Below the pieces are notes generated by a model. The model ran no database searches and was not told where the DNA came from. It saw only the letters and a program-made list of their open reading frames with translations. Positions 34,679 to 44,485 of a stretch of 64,000 nt of DNA are shown here, piece after piece. The stretch covers positions 1 through 64,000 of the forward strand of contig NZ_JAUXMX010000061.1 in the NCBI RefSeq assembly GCF_030683065.1, in the 5' to 3' direction. The position numbers and the translations under genes were made by a program. The DNA comes from Pseudomonas sp. GTDB lineage: Bacteria > Pseudomonadota > Gammaproteobacteria > Pseudomonadales > Pseudomonadaceae. Each line of letters begins with the position of its first letter. The first letter of the stretch is position 1.

Positions 34679-35992
34679 ATGAATCGTTTGAAAGGCCCGG
34701 ATCTCCTGGCGCTTGGTTTTATGACCTTTGCCCTGTTTTTGGGCGCGGGCAACATCATTTTCCCGCCGAGCGCCGGTATGGCTGCTGGCGACAACATTGG
34801 CCTGGCGGCCCTGGGTTTCCTGCTCACCGGTGTCGGCTTGCCGCTGCTCACCATCGTGGCACTGGCCCGGGTCGGCGGCGGTATGGCGCTGTTGACCGCA
34901 CCTCTGGGCAAGCGCGCCGGGATGCTGTTTGCGGTGGCGGTGTACCTGGCAATCGGTCCGCTGTTTGCCACGCCGCGTACCGCGGTGGTGTCTTTCGAGA
35001 TGGCTGTGGCGCCGTTTACGGGCAATTCTGCTGCGCCACTGTTGATCTATACCCTGGTGTATTTCGCAGCGGTGCTGTTCCTGTCGCTCAACCCAGGGCA
35101 GTTGGTTGACCGCGTTGGTAAATTCATTGCACCTGTGCTGTTGGCCGCACTCCTGGTGCTGGGCGGTGCGGCATTGCTGATGCCCGCCGGCGAAATTGGC
35201 CCTGTAGCTGCGGATTACCAGGCAGCGCCCTTCGTGCAAGGTTTCCTGCAAGGTTACTTGACCATGGATACCCTGGGTGCGTTGGTGTTTGGCATTGTGA
35301 TTGCCACGGCTATCCGTGACCGGGGGGTGACCGATGGTGCGCTAATTACCCGTTATTCGGTGATTGCCGGGGTGATTGCAGCCGTCGGGTTGTCCTTGGT
35401 CTACCTGGCCTTGTTTTACCTGGGGGCGACCAGCCAAGGTATTGCCGGCGAGGCGCAGAATGGTGTGCAGGTTCTTACCGCGTATGTGCAGTACACCTTC
35501 GGTACCGCAGGGAGCCTCCTGCTGGCGGTGGTGATTACCCTGGCTTGCTTGACCACCGCTGTAGGACTGCTGACTGCCTGCGGCGAATTCTTCAGCGGTC
35601 TGCTGCCGGTTTCATACCGTGTGGTTGTCGTGGTGTTTGGTTTATTCAGCCTGCTGGTGGCCAATCAGGGCTTGACCCAGTTGATCAGTATTTCGGTACC
35701 GGTGCTGGTTGGCCTTTATCCGCTGGCTATTGTGCTGGTCGCCTTGAGTCTGCTGAGTAACCTGTGGTTGTCACCGCCGCGGGTGTTCGTGCCGGTCATG
35801 GCCGTGGCCTTGCTCTTTGGTGTGGCCGATGGCCTGGCCGCTGCGGGTTTTAGCCAGTGGCTGCCCGCACTGTTCAGCCAGTTGCCGCTGGCTGGGCAGA
35901 GCCTAGGCTGGCTGGTGCCCGTGTTGTTGATGGTGCTGCTGACGGCAGTGCTAGACCGGGCCTTGGGCAAGCCGAGGCCGCTAGAGGCTTGA
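34679..35992 (+). CDS. braB: Branched-chain amino acid:cation symporter (BraB/BrnQ)
   Basis: This 437-residue inner-membrane carrier of the LIVCS family has about 12 helices and imports Leu, Ile and Val with Na+ or H+. The N-terminus LKGPDLLALGFMTFALFLGAGNIIFPPSAGM is the hallmark, and AIGPLFATPRTAVVSFE is the second conserved block. Position directly after sucD matches braB of P. aeruginosa (PA1590). I use ATG 34679; an in-frame alternative five codons upstream lacks family support. It could feed the leucine-degrading liu pathway elsewhere in this window, but that link is only functional inference. Confidence 0.92.
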   Translation: MNRLKGPDLLALGFMTFALFLGAGNIIFPPSAGMAAGDNIGLAALGFLLTGVGLPLLTIVALARVGGGMALLTAPLGKRAGMLFAVAVYLAIGPLFATPRTAVVSFEMAVAPFTGNSAAPLLIYTLVYFAAVLFLSLNPGQLVDRVGKFIAPVLLAALLVLGGAALLMPAGEIGPVAADYQAAPFVQGFLQGYLTMDTLGALVFGIVIATAIRDRGVTDGALITRYSVIAGVIAAVGLSLVYLALFYLGATSQGIAGEAQNGVQVLTAYVQYTFGTAGSLLLAVVITLACLTTAVGLLTACGEFFSGLLPVSYRVVVVVFGLFSLLVANQGLTQLISISVPVLVGLYPLAIVLVALSLLSNLWLSPPRVFVPVMAVALLFGVADGLAAAGFSQWLPALFSQLPLAGQSLGWLVPVLLMVLLTAVLDRALGKPRPLEA

Positions 35993-36010
35993 CCTATGCT
36001 GGAGTGACGA

Positions 36011-36037
36011 GGCCGCCTGCAAAAGGCGGCCTTTTTT
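36011..36037 (+). terminator. Terminator of braB
   Basis: GGCCGCCT–GCAAA–AGGCGGCC followed by six T, 18 bp after the stop. Confidence 0.88.
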
Positions 36038-36064
36038 GTTGGCCAGTGCAACGCCAGTGCTGGC

Positions 36065-36070
36065 TATAAT
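36065..36070 (+). promoter_or_regulatory. −10 element for the DUF599–MAPEG operon
   Basis: A perfect TATAAT lies 25 bp before the DUF599 start and just after the braB terminator. No good −35 hexamer is at the right distance, so strength is uncertain. Confidence 0.5.
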
Positions 36071-36095
36071 CGGCGCTGGCCAACAAGGAGTCCCT

Positions 36096-36830
36096 ATGCC
36101 GATCGATAACTATTACCTGGCGCATCTGCTTGCTGTTTGCTGGTTTGTGATCTGTTGGGTCGGTTACAGCCGCTACGCGCTGTTTAAAGGGCGTACTACG
36201 CCTTGCCTGGCCAGCGTTCTGCATCTCTACCGCGAGGATTGGATGCGCCGCATGCTGTTGCGCGACAACCGTATCGCTGATGCTAATGTGATCGGCAACC
36301 TGGAGCGCAATGCCTCGTTCTTCGCATCGAGCACCCTGATCATTCTTGCCGGTATCCTTACCGTGCTGGGAGCTTCCGATCGCGCGGTATCGTTATTGGC
36401 TGACTTGCCCTTTGTGCAGGCCGCCAGTCGGGAGATGTCTGAGGTCAAGTTGCTGTGCCTGGGGGTGGTCTTTGTCTACGCCTTCTTCACCTTCAGTTGG
36501 TGCATGCGCCAGTACAATTTCGCTGCTGTGCTGGTCGGTTCGGCGCCTATGGTGGGCGAGAAACATGTCACCGAACAGGAGCGCAAGTCGTTTTCCGAGC
36601 GCACTGCGCGGGTGATTTCGATGGCGGCCAATCAGTTCAACTACGGCCTGCGTGCCTACTACTTTGGTATGGCGGCGCTGTCCTGGTTCATTAACCCCTG
36701 GTTCTTCATTGTGGTGACCACCGGCGTTGTGTTGGTGCTCTACCGCCGCGAGTTCCATTCGGATGTACTTGAAGTGATGGTCTATACCCAGACTGCGATG
36801 CTTGAGCCAGCCAAGGAGAAGTCCGAATGA
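36096..36830 (+). CDS. DUF599 family membrane protein
   Basis: This 244-residue protein has about four to five hydrophobic helices: near the start (LAHLLAVCWFVICWVGYS), after FFASSTLIILAGILTVLG, in LLCLGVVFVYAFFTFSWCMRQYN, and near WFINPWFFIVVTTGVVLVLY. The segment FSWCMRQYNFAAVLVGSAP and the ERTARVISMAANQFNYGLRAYYFG stretch are typical of the DUF599 family, whose function is not known. AAGGAG precedes ATG 36096. It overlaps the MAPEG gene by ATGA. Confidence 0.87.
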   Translation: MPIDNYYLAHLLAVCWFVICWVGYSRYALFKGRTTPCLASVLHLYREDWMRRMLLRDNRIADANVIGNLERNASFFASSTLIILAGILTVLGASDRAVSLLADLPFVQAASREMSEVKLLCLGVVFVYAFFTFSWCMRQYNFAAVLVGSAPMVGEKHVTEQERKSFSERTARVISMAANQFNYGLRAYYFGMAALSWFINPWFFIVVTTGVVLVLYRREFHSDVLEVMVYTQTAMLEPAKEKSE

Positions 36831-37216
36831 GTTTGCCATTCTGGTGCGTGTTTATTAGTGCGCTGCTGATTTTTCTGGCCAAGGCCCCTGTCGCAAAGGC
36901 CATGCAGCAGGAGGGTGGGGTGTATGACAATCATCACCCGCGCAGCCAGCAAGCGCGGCTGACTGGCTTCGGGGCGCGGGCTTTGGCCGCGCATCTGAAC
37001 AGTTTTGAGGCCTTTCCACTGTTTGCCGTCGGCGTACTGATGGCCCATGTCACACAGACCCATGGCGTGCTGGTAGATGTGTTGGCAGTGACGTTCGTCG
37101 TGTCGCGAGTGCTGTATCTGCTGTTCTATTGGGCAGATATGCATTGGCAGCGCAGTCTTGTGTGGGTCGCAGGCCTGTTGTGCAGCTTGCTGCTGATGCT
37201 CACTCCAGCGTTATGA
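36827..37216 (+). CDS. MAPEG family membrane protein
   Basis: This 129-residue integral membrane protein has four helices and the MAPEG pattern: LSFW-like N-terminus, QQARLTGFGARALAAHLNSFEAFPLFAVGVLMAH, and SRVLYLLFYWADM. Eukaryotic relatives conjugate glutathione or make eicosanoids; bacterial members are mostly uncharacterised. The RAxxAHxNxFE motif that forms the glutathione pocket is present. It is translationally coupled to the DUF599 gene, suggesting they work at the same membrane site. Confidence 0.88.
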   Translation: MSLPFWCVFISALLIFLAKAPVAKAMQQEGGVYDNHHPRSQQARLTGFGARALAAHLNSFEAFPLFAVGVLMAHVTQTHGVLVDVLAVTFVVSRVLYLLFYWADMHWQRSLVWVAGLLCSLLLMLTPAL

Positions 37217-37230
37217 TGCTTGCAGAAACG

Positions 37231-37257
37231 ACAAGGCCCGCATAACGCGGGCCTTGT
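37231..37257. terminator. Shared terminator between MAPEG gene and the acidic lipoprotein
   Basis: ACAAGGCCCGC and GCGGGCCTTGT form a perfect 11-bp stem over ATAAC between two convergent genes. T-tracts are short on both sides. Confidence 0.75.
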
Positions 37258-37271
37258 CTTGCACGGTAGTG

Positions 37272-37562
37272 TTACTGACCGTCAACGCTGTCTTTGACAT
37301 CGTCACCAGCATCTTCGATGGCATCTGCAGCGTCATCCGCTGCATCTTCGATTTTTTCACCGGTGGTAGGTTCCGTGCCCATCACTTCGTCTGCTTTCTG
37401 TTCGATGGCGTCGGCGGTGTCGTCTGCCGCGTCACCCATAGACTCAGCAGCTTCGGAAACCGACTCCTTGGCCGACTCCATCTTGTCTTCCGGGGTTTTT
37501 TCACAGGCTGCCAGGGCCAGGACAGCAGCGAGAAGCAGGGTATAGGTAAATGGTTTTTGCAC
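37272..37562 (-). CDS. Small acidic lipoprotein, unknown function
   Basis: This 96-residue protein starts at GTG with AAGGAG eight bases upstream. Its signal peptide ends in LALAAC, giving a lipid-anchored cysteine at about position 20. The mature part is rich in Asp, Glu and Ala, with repeating DAADDTADAIE / DAADDAADAIEDAGDD units that would form an amphipathic, negatively charged helix. I know of similar short lipoproteins in pseudomonads but no function. It stands alone, convergent with the MAPEG gene. Confidence 0.8.
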   Translation of the reverse strand: MQKPFTYTLLLAAVLALAACEKTPEDKMESAKESVSEAAESMGDAADDTADAIEQKADEVMGTEPTTGEKIEDAADDAADAIEDAGDDVKDSVDGQ

Positions 37563-37755
37563 GGTCAGTACTCCTTGTGGACATTTATGATGGCTGGGTC
37601 ACCCCAGGCATAGCCCATTCGAGTACCCCCTGTTCGGCGAAGTTCCCTGTCAATTGTTCGATAAGTAGCCCATTTCAACATTACCGCAATGGGCTGTGGC
37701 TCCGGGGAGGCGGTAACATGCGGGCCCCTTGTGCCGTTGTGGTCGGACTGAAACG

Positions 37756-38217
37756 ATGAGCAACACCCTCATTCTCGAACAGGCGCAGCGCTTTCTGGCG
37801 GCGTTGCGCCGTTGTCAGGTGCTCGGTCTTCAGGTCCATGACGCCAGCCCCGAGGGGTTGACCCTGCGCTTGCCCTACAGCCAGCACATACTGGGCGACC
37901 CTGAGTCCGGGGTTATTCACGGCGGTGCAATTACTACTCTTCTGGAGACTACCTGCGGCATTTCAACAGTCTGCGTGCTCGCCGAGTTCGAGGTTTGCCC
38001 GACTCTCGACCTGCGTATTGACTATATGCATCCGGCTGAACCGAACAAAGATGTGTTTGGTTTTGCTGAATGCTATCGGGTTACGCCGAATATCATCTTC
38101 ACGCGCGGTTATGCCTACCAGGATGATCCGGCGCAGCCGATTGCCCACGTAGTCGGGACCTTCATGCGTATGGGCAAGGGTGTGGCCCAGCGTGACATTC
38201 AAGGGGCTGGCGCATGA
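37756..38217 (+). CDS. PaaI-family hotdog thioesterase (first of a pair)
   Basis: This 153-residue protein has the hotdog-fold signature SGVIHGGAITTLLETTCGIS, where the HGG segment and downstream Glu/Thr line the acyl-CoA site. LDLRIDYMHPAEPNKDVFG follows, as in PaaI/YbgC-type thioesterases that hydrolyse acyl- or phenylacetyl-CoA. Substrate is unknown. ATG 37756 is chosen over an upstream GTG because it fits family length. It overlaps the next gene by ATGA, and that neighbour is a second hotdog protein, so a heteromeric enzyme or paired specificity is possible. Confidence 0.85.
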   Translation: MSNTLILEQAQRFLAALRRCQVLGLQVHDASPEGLTLRLPYSQHILGDPESGVIHGGAITTLLETTCGISTVCVLAEFEVCPTLDLRIDYMHPAEPNKDVFGFAECYRVTPNIIFTRGYAYQDDPAQPIAHVVGTFMRMGKGVAQRDIQGAGA

Positions 38218-38648
38218 GCGACTTGAAGCTCAGTCAGCGGGTATCCCTGGCCCATGAAGGTGGCGATTACGACGCGCTGATCAGCTTGATGCCGTATGCC
38301 AAATTGCTTGGCATGCAATGCGTGCGGTTAGGTGAAGACATGGTTTTCCGCTTGCCGGCCCACCGGGACAATATTGGCAACCCGATGCTACCGGCGTTGC
38401 ACGGCGGGGTGATCGCCGGCTTTATGGAGCATGCCGCCATGCTTCATCTGTTGATGTTCATGGGTATGCCGCATTTGCCGAAAATCATCGACTTCTCGAT
38501 AGATTACCTGCGTGCCGGTCATTATCGTGACACCTATGCCCAATGCCAGGTGTGGCGGCAAGGTCGACGGGCAATTACGGCCTGGCAAACCAATCAAACC
38601 GAGCCTATCGCCACGGCACGGGCGCATTTCAAGGTCGACGAGCCTTGA
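38214..38648 (+). CDS. PaaI-family hotdog thioesterase (second of a pair)
   Basis: This 144-residue hotdog protein has LPALHGGVIAGFMEHAAMLHLL in place of the upstream enzyme's HGG segment and KIIDFSIDYLRAGHYRDTYAQC after it. The two proteins share fold and motif order but differ strongly in sequence, so the pair arose by old duplication or recruitment. It is translationally coupled to the preceding gene. Activity is probably acyl-CoA hydrolysis; substrate unknown. Confidence 0.83.
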   Translation: MSDLKLSQRVSLAHEGGDYDALISLMPYAKLLGMQCVRLGEDMVFRLPAHRDNIGNPMLPALHGGVIAGFMEHAAMLHLLMFMGMPHLPKIIDFSIDYLRAGHYRDTYAQCQVWRQGRRAITAWQTNQTEPIATARAHFKVDEP

Positions 38649-38688
38649 GTGCCCCGATCATCGTGACCTCTCGACGTAAGGAGCTTGA

Positions 38689-39930
38689 ATGGATGCGCTG
38701 TTGATCCTTGGCGGCTTGCTGCTGATCCTGGCCGGTTTGATTTGGCTGGTAATGCGCGCTTTTGACACTGGCCTGCTGTGGGGCTGGGCGAGCCTGATAC
38801 CGCCGTTCACGCTGCTGTATGTGCTGCGCCACTGGCCCCGTGCGCGCAAAGCGGTGGCCCTCAGTGCCTTGGGTTTTATCCCGCTGGTTGTCGGCTTGAC
38901 TCTGCTGGCCAGTCAGGATTCGCAGCGCCTGCATGCGCTGCTTAGTTTGCAGTGGCTGCAGCCAGAGGTGCAGGCTCCGGCAGAATTAGCCATCGATTTA
39001 CAGGGCGAGTTGCATGGCCAGCCTTTTGTGCCGCAGCAGGGCGAATTACTCGGCCGCATATTGAGCCTGCGCGAAGGCCAGGATTTTTTTGCCCGGCGCG
39101 AACTGTTGATCCGCCTACCGCAGCCGGTAACGGGTGCCTTGCGCATCGATGTGTTGCCAGGTGACCAGGGCCCACTGCCGGAAATAGAAGTGAGCTGGTT
39201 GCTGCCAGAGCAGGATCTGCCCGAGGCGCGACGGCTCAACCACGGCTATACGCTGCACCTGAACCTGCAGCCTGTACCACCGAACAGGTTGGCTGGTGAT
39301 TTTCATCTGGTTCTGCCTGCGCAGTTCAAGACTACTCTGAGCGGCAAGATCGAGGTATTCAGCGATGGTCTGCGTTATCGCGATGGCAAGGTCGACCGCA
39401 ATGTCGACTCGACCGATACCCTGGCCTATGTCATCGAAGATTATCTGCAGCGGCGTTTTGCAACTCGTGCGGTGCAGTTGAGCGACTTGCCGGCCCTGCA
39501 ACTACCGGCTGACCGCCTCGAATTGACGGTCGATGTGCTGATTAACGGAAAAGCACAACAGTTGCCCATGCGCCTGAGCAAGACAGCGTCCCGCGGCTGG
39601 ACAGTCGAGGCTGATCGCTTTGCCGCTTTGCCGGACCCCAGGCCTCAGGCGCAGACTGCGCCAGCCGAGACGGCTAGCCAGCAACGTATCAGCCGCCCTC
39701 TGGATCGACGCCAGCGCTTCAGCCTGGAAGGTCTGTTACGCAGTCCGAGCCGCTACGAAAACCTGACCATGCGCGTATCGACTACACGCGGCAACCTCGC
39801 GGAGGGGCGTTTTCAGGGGGTCGACCAAGAAGGCCGCATCATCCTGCGCCAGCGGTTGAGCGGTTCTGGCGCCGCGAGCTACGCCTTGCGTCCCGAGGAA
39901 GTCAGCAAGATCGAGCTGCTGGAGCCCTGA
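38689..39930 (+). CDS. Conserved membrane protein of unknown function
   Basis: This 413-residue protein begins with two or three hydrophobic helices (1–25, 35–48 and 56–75). A long soluble region follows, with beta-rich segments such as LAIDLQGELHGQPF and GDFHLVLPAQFKTTLSGKIEVFSDGLRYRDGKVDRNVDSTDTLAYVIEDYL. The C-terminus, SLEGLLRSPSRYENLTMRVSTTRGNLAEGRFQGVDQEGRIILRQ, looks like a small SH3/Sm-like barrel. It lies between the thioesterases and htpG, where P. aeruginosa has a hypothetical gene (PA1595). I recognise no domain with a known function. Confidence 0.8.
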   Translation: MDALLILGGLLLILAGLIWLVMRAFDTGLLWGWASLIPPFTLLYVLRHWPRARKAVALSALGFIPLVVGLTLLASQDSQRLHALLSLQWLQPEVQAPAELAIDLQGELHGQPFVPQQGELLGRILSLREGQDFFARRELLIRLPQPVTGALRIDVLPGDQGPLPEIEVSWLLPEQDLPEARRLNHGYTLHLNLQPVPPNRLAGDFHLVLPAQFKTTLSGKIEVFSDGLRYRDGKVDRNVDSTDTLAYVIEDYLQRRFATRAVQLSDLPALQLPADRLELTVDVLINGKAQQLPMRLSKTASRGWTVEADRFAALPDPRPQAQTAPAETASQQRISRPLDRRQRFSLEGLLRSPSRYENLTMRVSTTRGNLAEGRFQGVDQEGRIILRQRLSGSGAASYALRPEEVSKIELLEP

Positions 39931-40012
39931 AAGCGGGTGAAAAAACCTTGTCTACGGCAACCGGCCCAGGCCGCTCGATAGGTGCACAGCCCCTTAGAGG
40001 TTTGGCCAACTA

Positions 40013-40040
40013 CTTGAAATTCCAAGGCTCGCCCCCATCT
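40013..40040 (+). promoter_or_regulatory. Heat-shock (sigma-32/RpoH) promoter of htpG
   Basis: CTTGAAA (40013–40019) and CCCCATCT (40033–40040) are spaced by 13 bp, matching the established RpoH consensus CTTGAAA–N11–16–CCCCATnT. It lies 43 bp before the htpG start. Confidence 0.85.
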
Positions 40041-40083
40041 GCATGACATCCGCCGGATTCCGGCCTAGTCACCAATGTGGAGT

Positions 40084-42000
<1,917 letters not shown>

Positions 42001-42018
42001 CATGAGCCGTAAATAATT

Positions 42019-42042
42019 AAGCCCGCGAAAGCGGGCTTTTTT
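42019..42042 (+). terminator. Terminator of htpG
   Basis: AAGCCCGC–GAAA–GCGGGCTT followed by TTTT, 18 bp past the stop. Confidence 0.92.
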
Positions 42043-42103
42043 CTGAGTGCAGCGCGCTCAGGCGCTACTGTTGAGAACTACTCACCTACGCGGGATTAGA
42101 TCG

Positions 42104-42889
42104 ATGAAAAAATCACTTTTACCCTTGGCGCTGGCTGGCCTGGTCGGTGCCGCCGAGGCCGCAGTAGTGGTCAAGCCGGTGCCTTACGAGATCGACGGTG
42201 AAGCCTTTGAAGGCATGTTGATCTATGACGATGCAGTAACCACACCGCGCCCAGGCTTGCTGATGGTACCCAGCTGGCTGGGCGTCACCGAGGACTCGGC
42301 GAAAAAGGCCGCACGCGCTGCGGGCGACAAGTACGTGGTGTTCATGGCCGATATGTATGGCAAGGCGATACGCCCGAGCAACGCGCAGGAGGCAGGAGCG
42401 GCAGCCGGTGCGGTGCGCGGTGACCGGCAGTTGATGCGTAAACGTGCACAAGCTGCCGTGGAGGTGCTCAAGGCGCAAACTGCGCAGGTGGCGCTGGATG
42501 TCAGCAAGCTGGGGGCGATTGGTTTCTGTTTTGGTGGCGGTGCGGTGCTCGAATTGGCGCGCTCTGGTGCCGATCTGAAAGGCTTTGTCTCGTTCCACGG
42601 CAATCTGGATACGCCCAATCCAAATGACGCACAGAACATCAAGGCGCCGGTATTGGTACTGCATGGCGCGGACGATCCGTCGGTACCGCCGGAGCAGGTC
42701 GAGGGCTTTATCGCCGAGATGAAAGGGGCGAAAGCCGATTGGCAACTGGTCAGCTATGGCGGTGCGGTGCATTCCTTCAGCAACCCGCAGGCCAATGTGC
42801 CGGGGCGCAATGAATACCACCCGGTGGTGGCAGCGCGTGCCTTCAAGGCCATGGACCAACTGTTCGACGAGGTGTTCGTGGCGCCCTGA
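42104..42889 (+). CDS. Dienelactone hydrolase family protein, exported
   Basis: This 261-residue alpha/beta hydrolase has an apparent signal peptide (MKKSLLPLALAGLVGAAEA), so it probably acts in the periplasm. The catalytic triad is visible: nucleophile Cys in IGFCFGGGAVLE, Asp in LHGADDPSVPPE and His in GGAVHSFSNP. This is the dienelactone hydrolase (carboxymethylenebutenolidase) arrangement, but many such proteins are general esterases and no aromatic-degradation genes lie nearby. The same neighbour follows htpG in P. aeruginosa (PA1597). ATG 42104 is chosen because it starts the signal peptide. Confidence 0.9.
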   Translation: MKKSLLPLALAGLVGAAEAAVVVKPVPYEIDGEAFEGMLIYDDAVTTPRPGLLMVPSWLGVTEDSAKKAARAAGDKYVVFMADMYGKAIRPSNAQEAGAAAGAVRGDRQLMRKRAQAAVEVLKAQTAQVALDVSKLGAIGFCFGGGAVLELARSGADLKGFVSFHGNLDTPNPNDAQNIKAPVLVLHGADDPSVPPEQVEGFIAEMKGAKADWQLVSYGGAVHSFSNPQANVPGRNEYHPVVAARAFKAMDQLFDEVFVAP

Positions 42890-42903
42890 TTGTCACGCCA
42901 ATG

Positions 42904-42934
42904 ACGGCGCCAAGGCATAGGATGCTGGCGCCGT
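42904..42934 (+). terminator. Hairpin after the dienelactone hydrolase gene
   Basis: ACGGCGCCA (42904–42912) pairs perfectly with TGGCGCCGT (42926–42934) over 13 bases, 15 bp past the stop. No T-run follows, so it may be a weak terminator or an mRNA 3' stabiliser. Confidence 0.5.
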
Positions 42935-43040
42935 TACCGCGGCAGTCCATCCGCCGCGACCTCAGGGATTAACCGCCGATTAGTACCAGGTACCTTTGCG
43001 CCTGCTGAACTTGCTGGGCAACTGCCGGGTCTATTCAGCC

Positions 43041-44090
43041 ATGCTGACTACCAGGGGGAACACCGCTTTGCATCTTCTACGTTTGAGCTTGATTGCGTTT
43101 TTCGTCCTGGCCGCGAACAGCGCGCATTCCCGTGATTATCGTTATAGCGATGCGCATCTGCACTATGTCGATTTCTTCCAGGAAAGCGTCGGCATGGACA
43201 AGCTCCTCGAGCGTATGGCCGAGGCCAACGTGGAGCATGTGATGCTCTCGGGTATCCCCGTGGCAAAGAAATGGGACGAAAATGAACCCAAACGCCCGCG
43301 CTACTATGCCGGCGATGACGCCAGTGCTTATTGGTATAGCGCCACCGATACGCTGATCGCGCATGCCTTCAAGCAGGTGCCGGCCGAGCAGCGCAAGCGC
43401 TTTCATCCCTTTTTGTCCGGCTTCAATCCCAATGACAAGAACGCCGATGCGCATATCCGTCGCATGCTCGAGATGGACCCCGGCTTGTGGCAGGGCATTG
43501 GCGAAATATTCACCCGCCACGATGATCTGACGGCGTTGATTCATGGCGATGCGCCGCGGGCCGACAACGAGGCGCTGGCACGGGTGTTTCACCTGGCCGC
43601 CGAGTACGACTTGCCGGTGATGCTGCATTCCAACATCACCTCCAAGCGCGAGCGTAATCCGCTGTATTTGCCGGAAATGGAAGCGCCATTGCGCAATCAC
43701 CCGCACGTGCGCTTTATCTGGGCGCATGCCGGGACTAGCCTGGAAATACACCGCCACCAGGAGAAACTGGACTTCCTCCTGTCGACCCTTGACCGCATGC
43801 TCGAAGCCTACCCGAACCTGTACATCGATCTGTCCTGGAGCATGCTCAGGCCCTATCTGCTGGATGATCAGGGCAAGCCTGACTCGCAATGGTTGGCACT
43901 GGTCAAGCGCTATCCCGAACGCTTTATGCTCGGTTCCGACGTGGTGGGCCGCTTCGACAGCATGGGTGAGTACATGGAGGGCTTCGAGCCGTTCCTCGAT
44001 GCCTTGCCCGCCGAGGTCGCGCACAAGGTCGCGCTGGACAACTTCCTCGCCATCCTGCCGCGTAAGGTTCGGAGCGAACTCAAGCGCTAG
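43041..44090 (+). CDS. Exported amidohydrolase family protein (Amidohydro_2)
   Basis: The mature protein opens YSDAHLHYVDFFQ, the metal-binding DxHxH of amidohydrolase TIM barrels. Further ligands are likely in GIGEIFTRHDD, VMLHSNI, FIWAHAGTS and LGSDVVGRFDS. A signal peptide (HLLRLSLIAFFVLAANSAHS) precedes it, so it is periplasmic. The substrate is not deducible; relatives hydrolyse or decarboxylate cyclic and aromatic compounds. Start choice is open. ATG 43041 is annotated, but TTG 43068 has a much better ribosome site (AGGGGGA, nine bases before) and would begin right at the signal peptide. Confidence 0.82.
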   Translation: MLTTRGNTALHLLRLSLIAFFVLAANSAHSRDYRYSDAHLHYVDFFQESVGMDKLLERMAEANVEHVMLSGIPVAKKWDENEPKRPRYYAGDDASAYWYSATDTLIAHAFKQVPAEQRKRFHPFLSGFNPNDKNADAHIRRMLEMDPGLWQGIGEIFTRHDDLTALIHGDAPRADNEALARVFHLAAEYDLPVMLHSNITSKRERNPLYLPEMEAPLRNHPHVRFIWAHAGTSLEIHRHQEKLDFLLSTLDRMLEAYPNLYIDLSWSMLRPYLLDDQGKPDSQWLALVKRYPERFMLGSDVVGRFDSMGEYMEGFEPFLDALPAEVAHKVALDNFLAILPRKVRSELKR

Positions 44091-44485
44091 CAGCCTAGCG
44101 GTGAACGTTTAAACAATGCCTGCTTTCAGCTGGCATTTGCCGAGAGCACCAGGAGAAGCAGTCTTGCGGCTGCACTCGAAGTTGTCACGTTGAGGCTTCT
44201 GGGGCGGCATTGCAGCAGGTTTGCAATGCCTACGAGCGCCTTGTATTGCGGGATAATCGCAAGGTCATCTGTCATTTCGAGTGCGCTAAATAAAATCAAA
44301 TGCTGCTCGGTAATTCGCAGGCTGAGGCTTTGCGGATTTTTAATCCGGCAAGGCTCAAGAAGTCTTTACGCAAGTCTATATCCGCTTTAGCTGAGAAGGC
44401 GGCTAGCCGGGCTTCTCATATATTCACAAGGATGATGGCCATGTACCATCACATATGTCGAACAAGACAGTAAAGGACTGCCACG
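44091..44485. other. Intergenic, upstream of the chemoreceptor gene
   Basis: About 395 bp with lower GC than its surroundings and no gene. The promoter for the chemoreceptor is expected here. TAAA at about 44288 followed by CTCGGTAA is only a poor match to a flagellar sigma-28 site, so I do not call it. Confidence 0.5.

Noticed and set aside
44285..44315. Possible sigma-28 (FliA) promoter before the chemoreceptor gene
   Set aside because: Only TAAA and part of the −10 fit (CTCGGTAA against GCCGATAA), and it lies about 170 bp from the gene.
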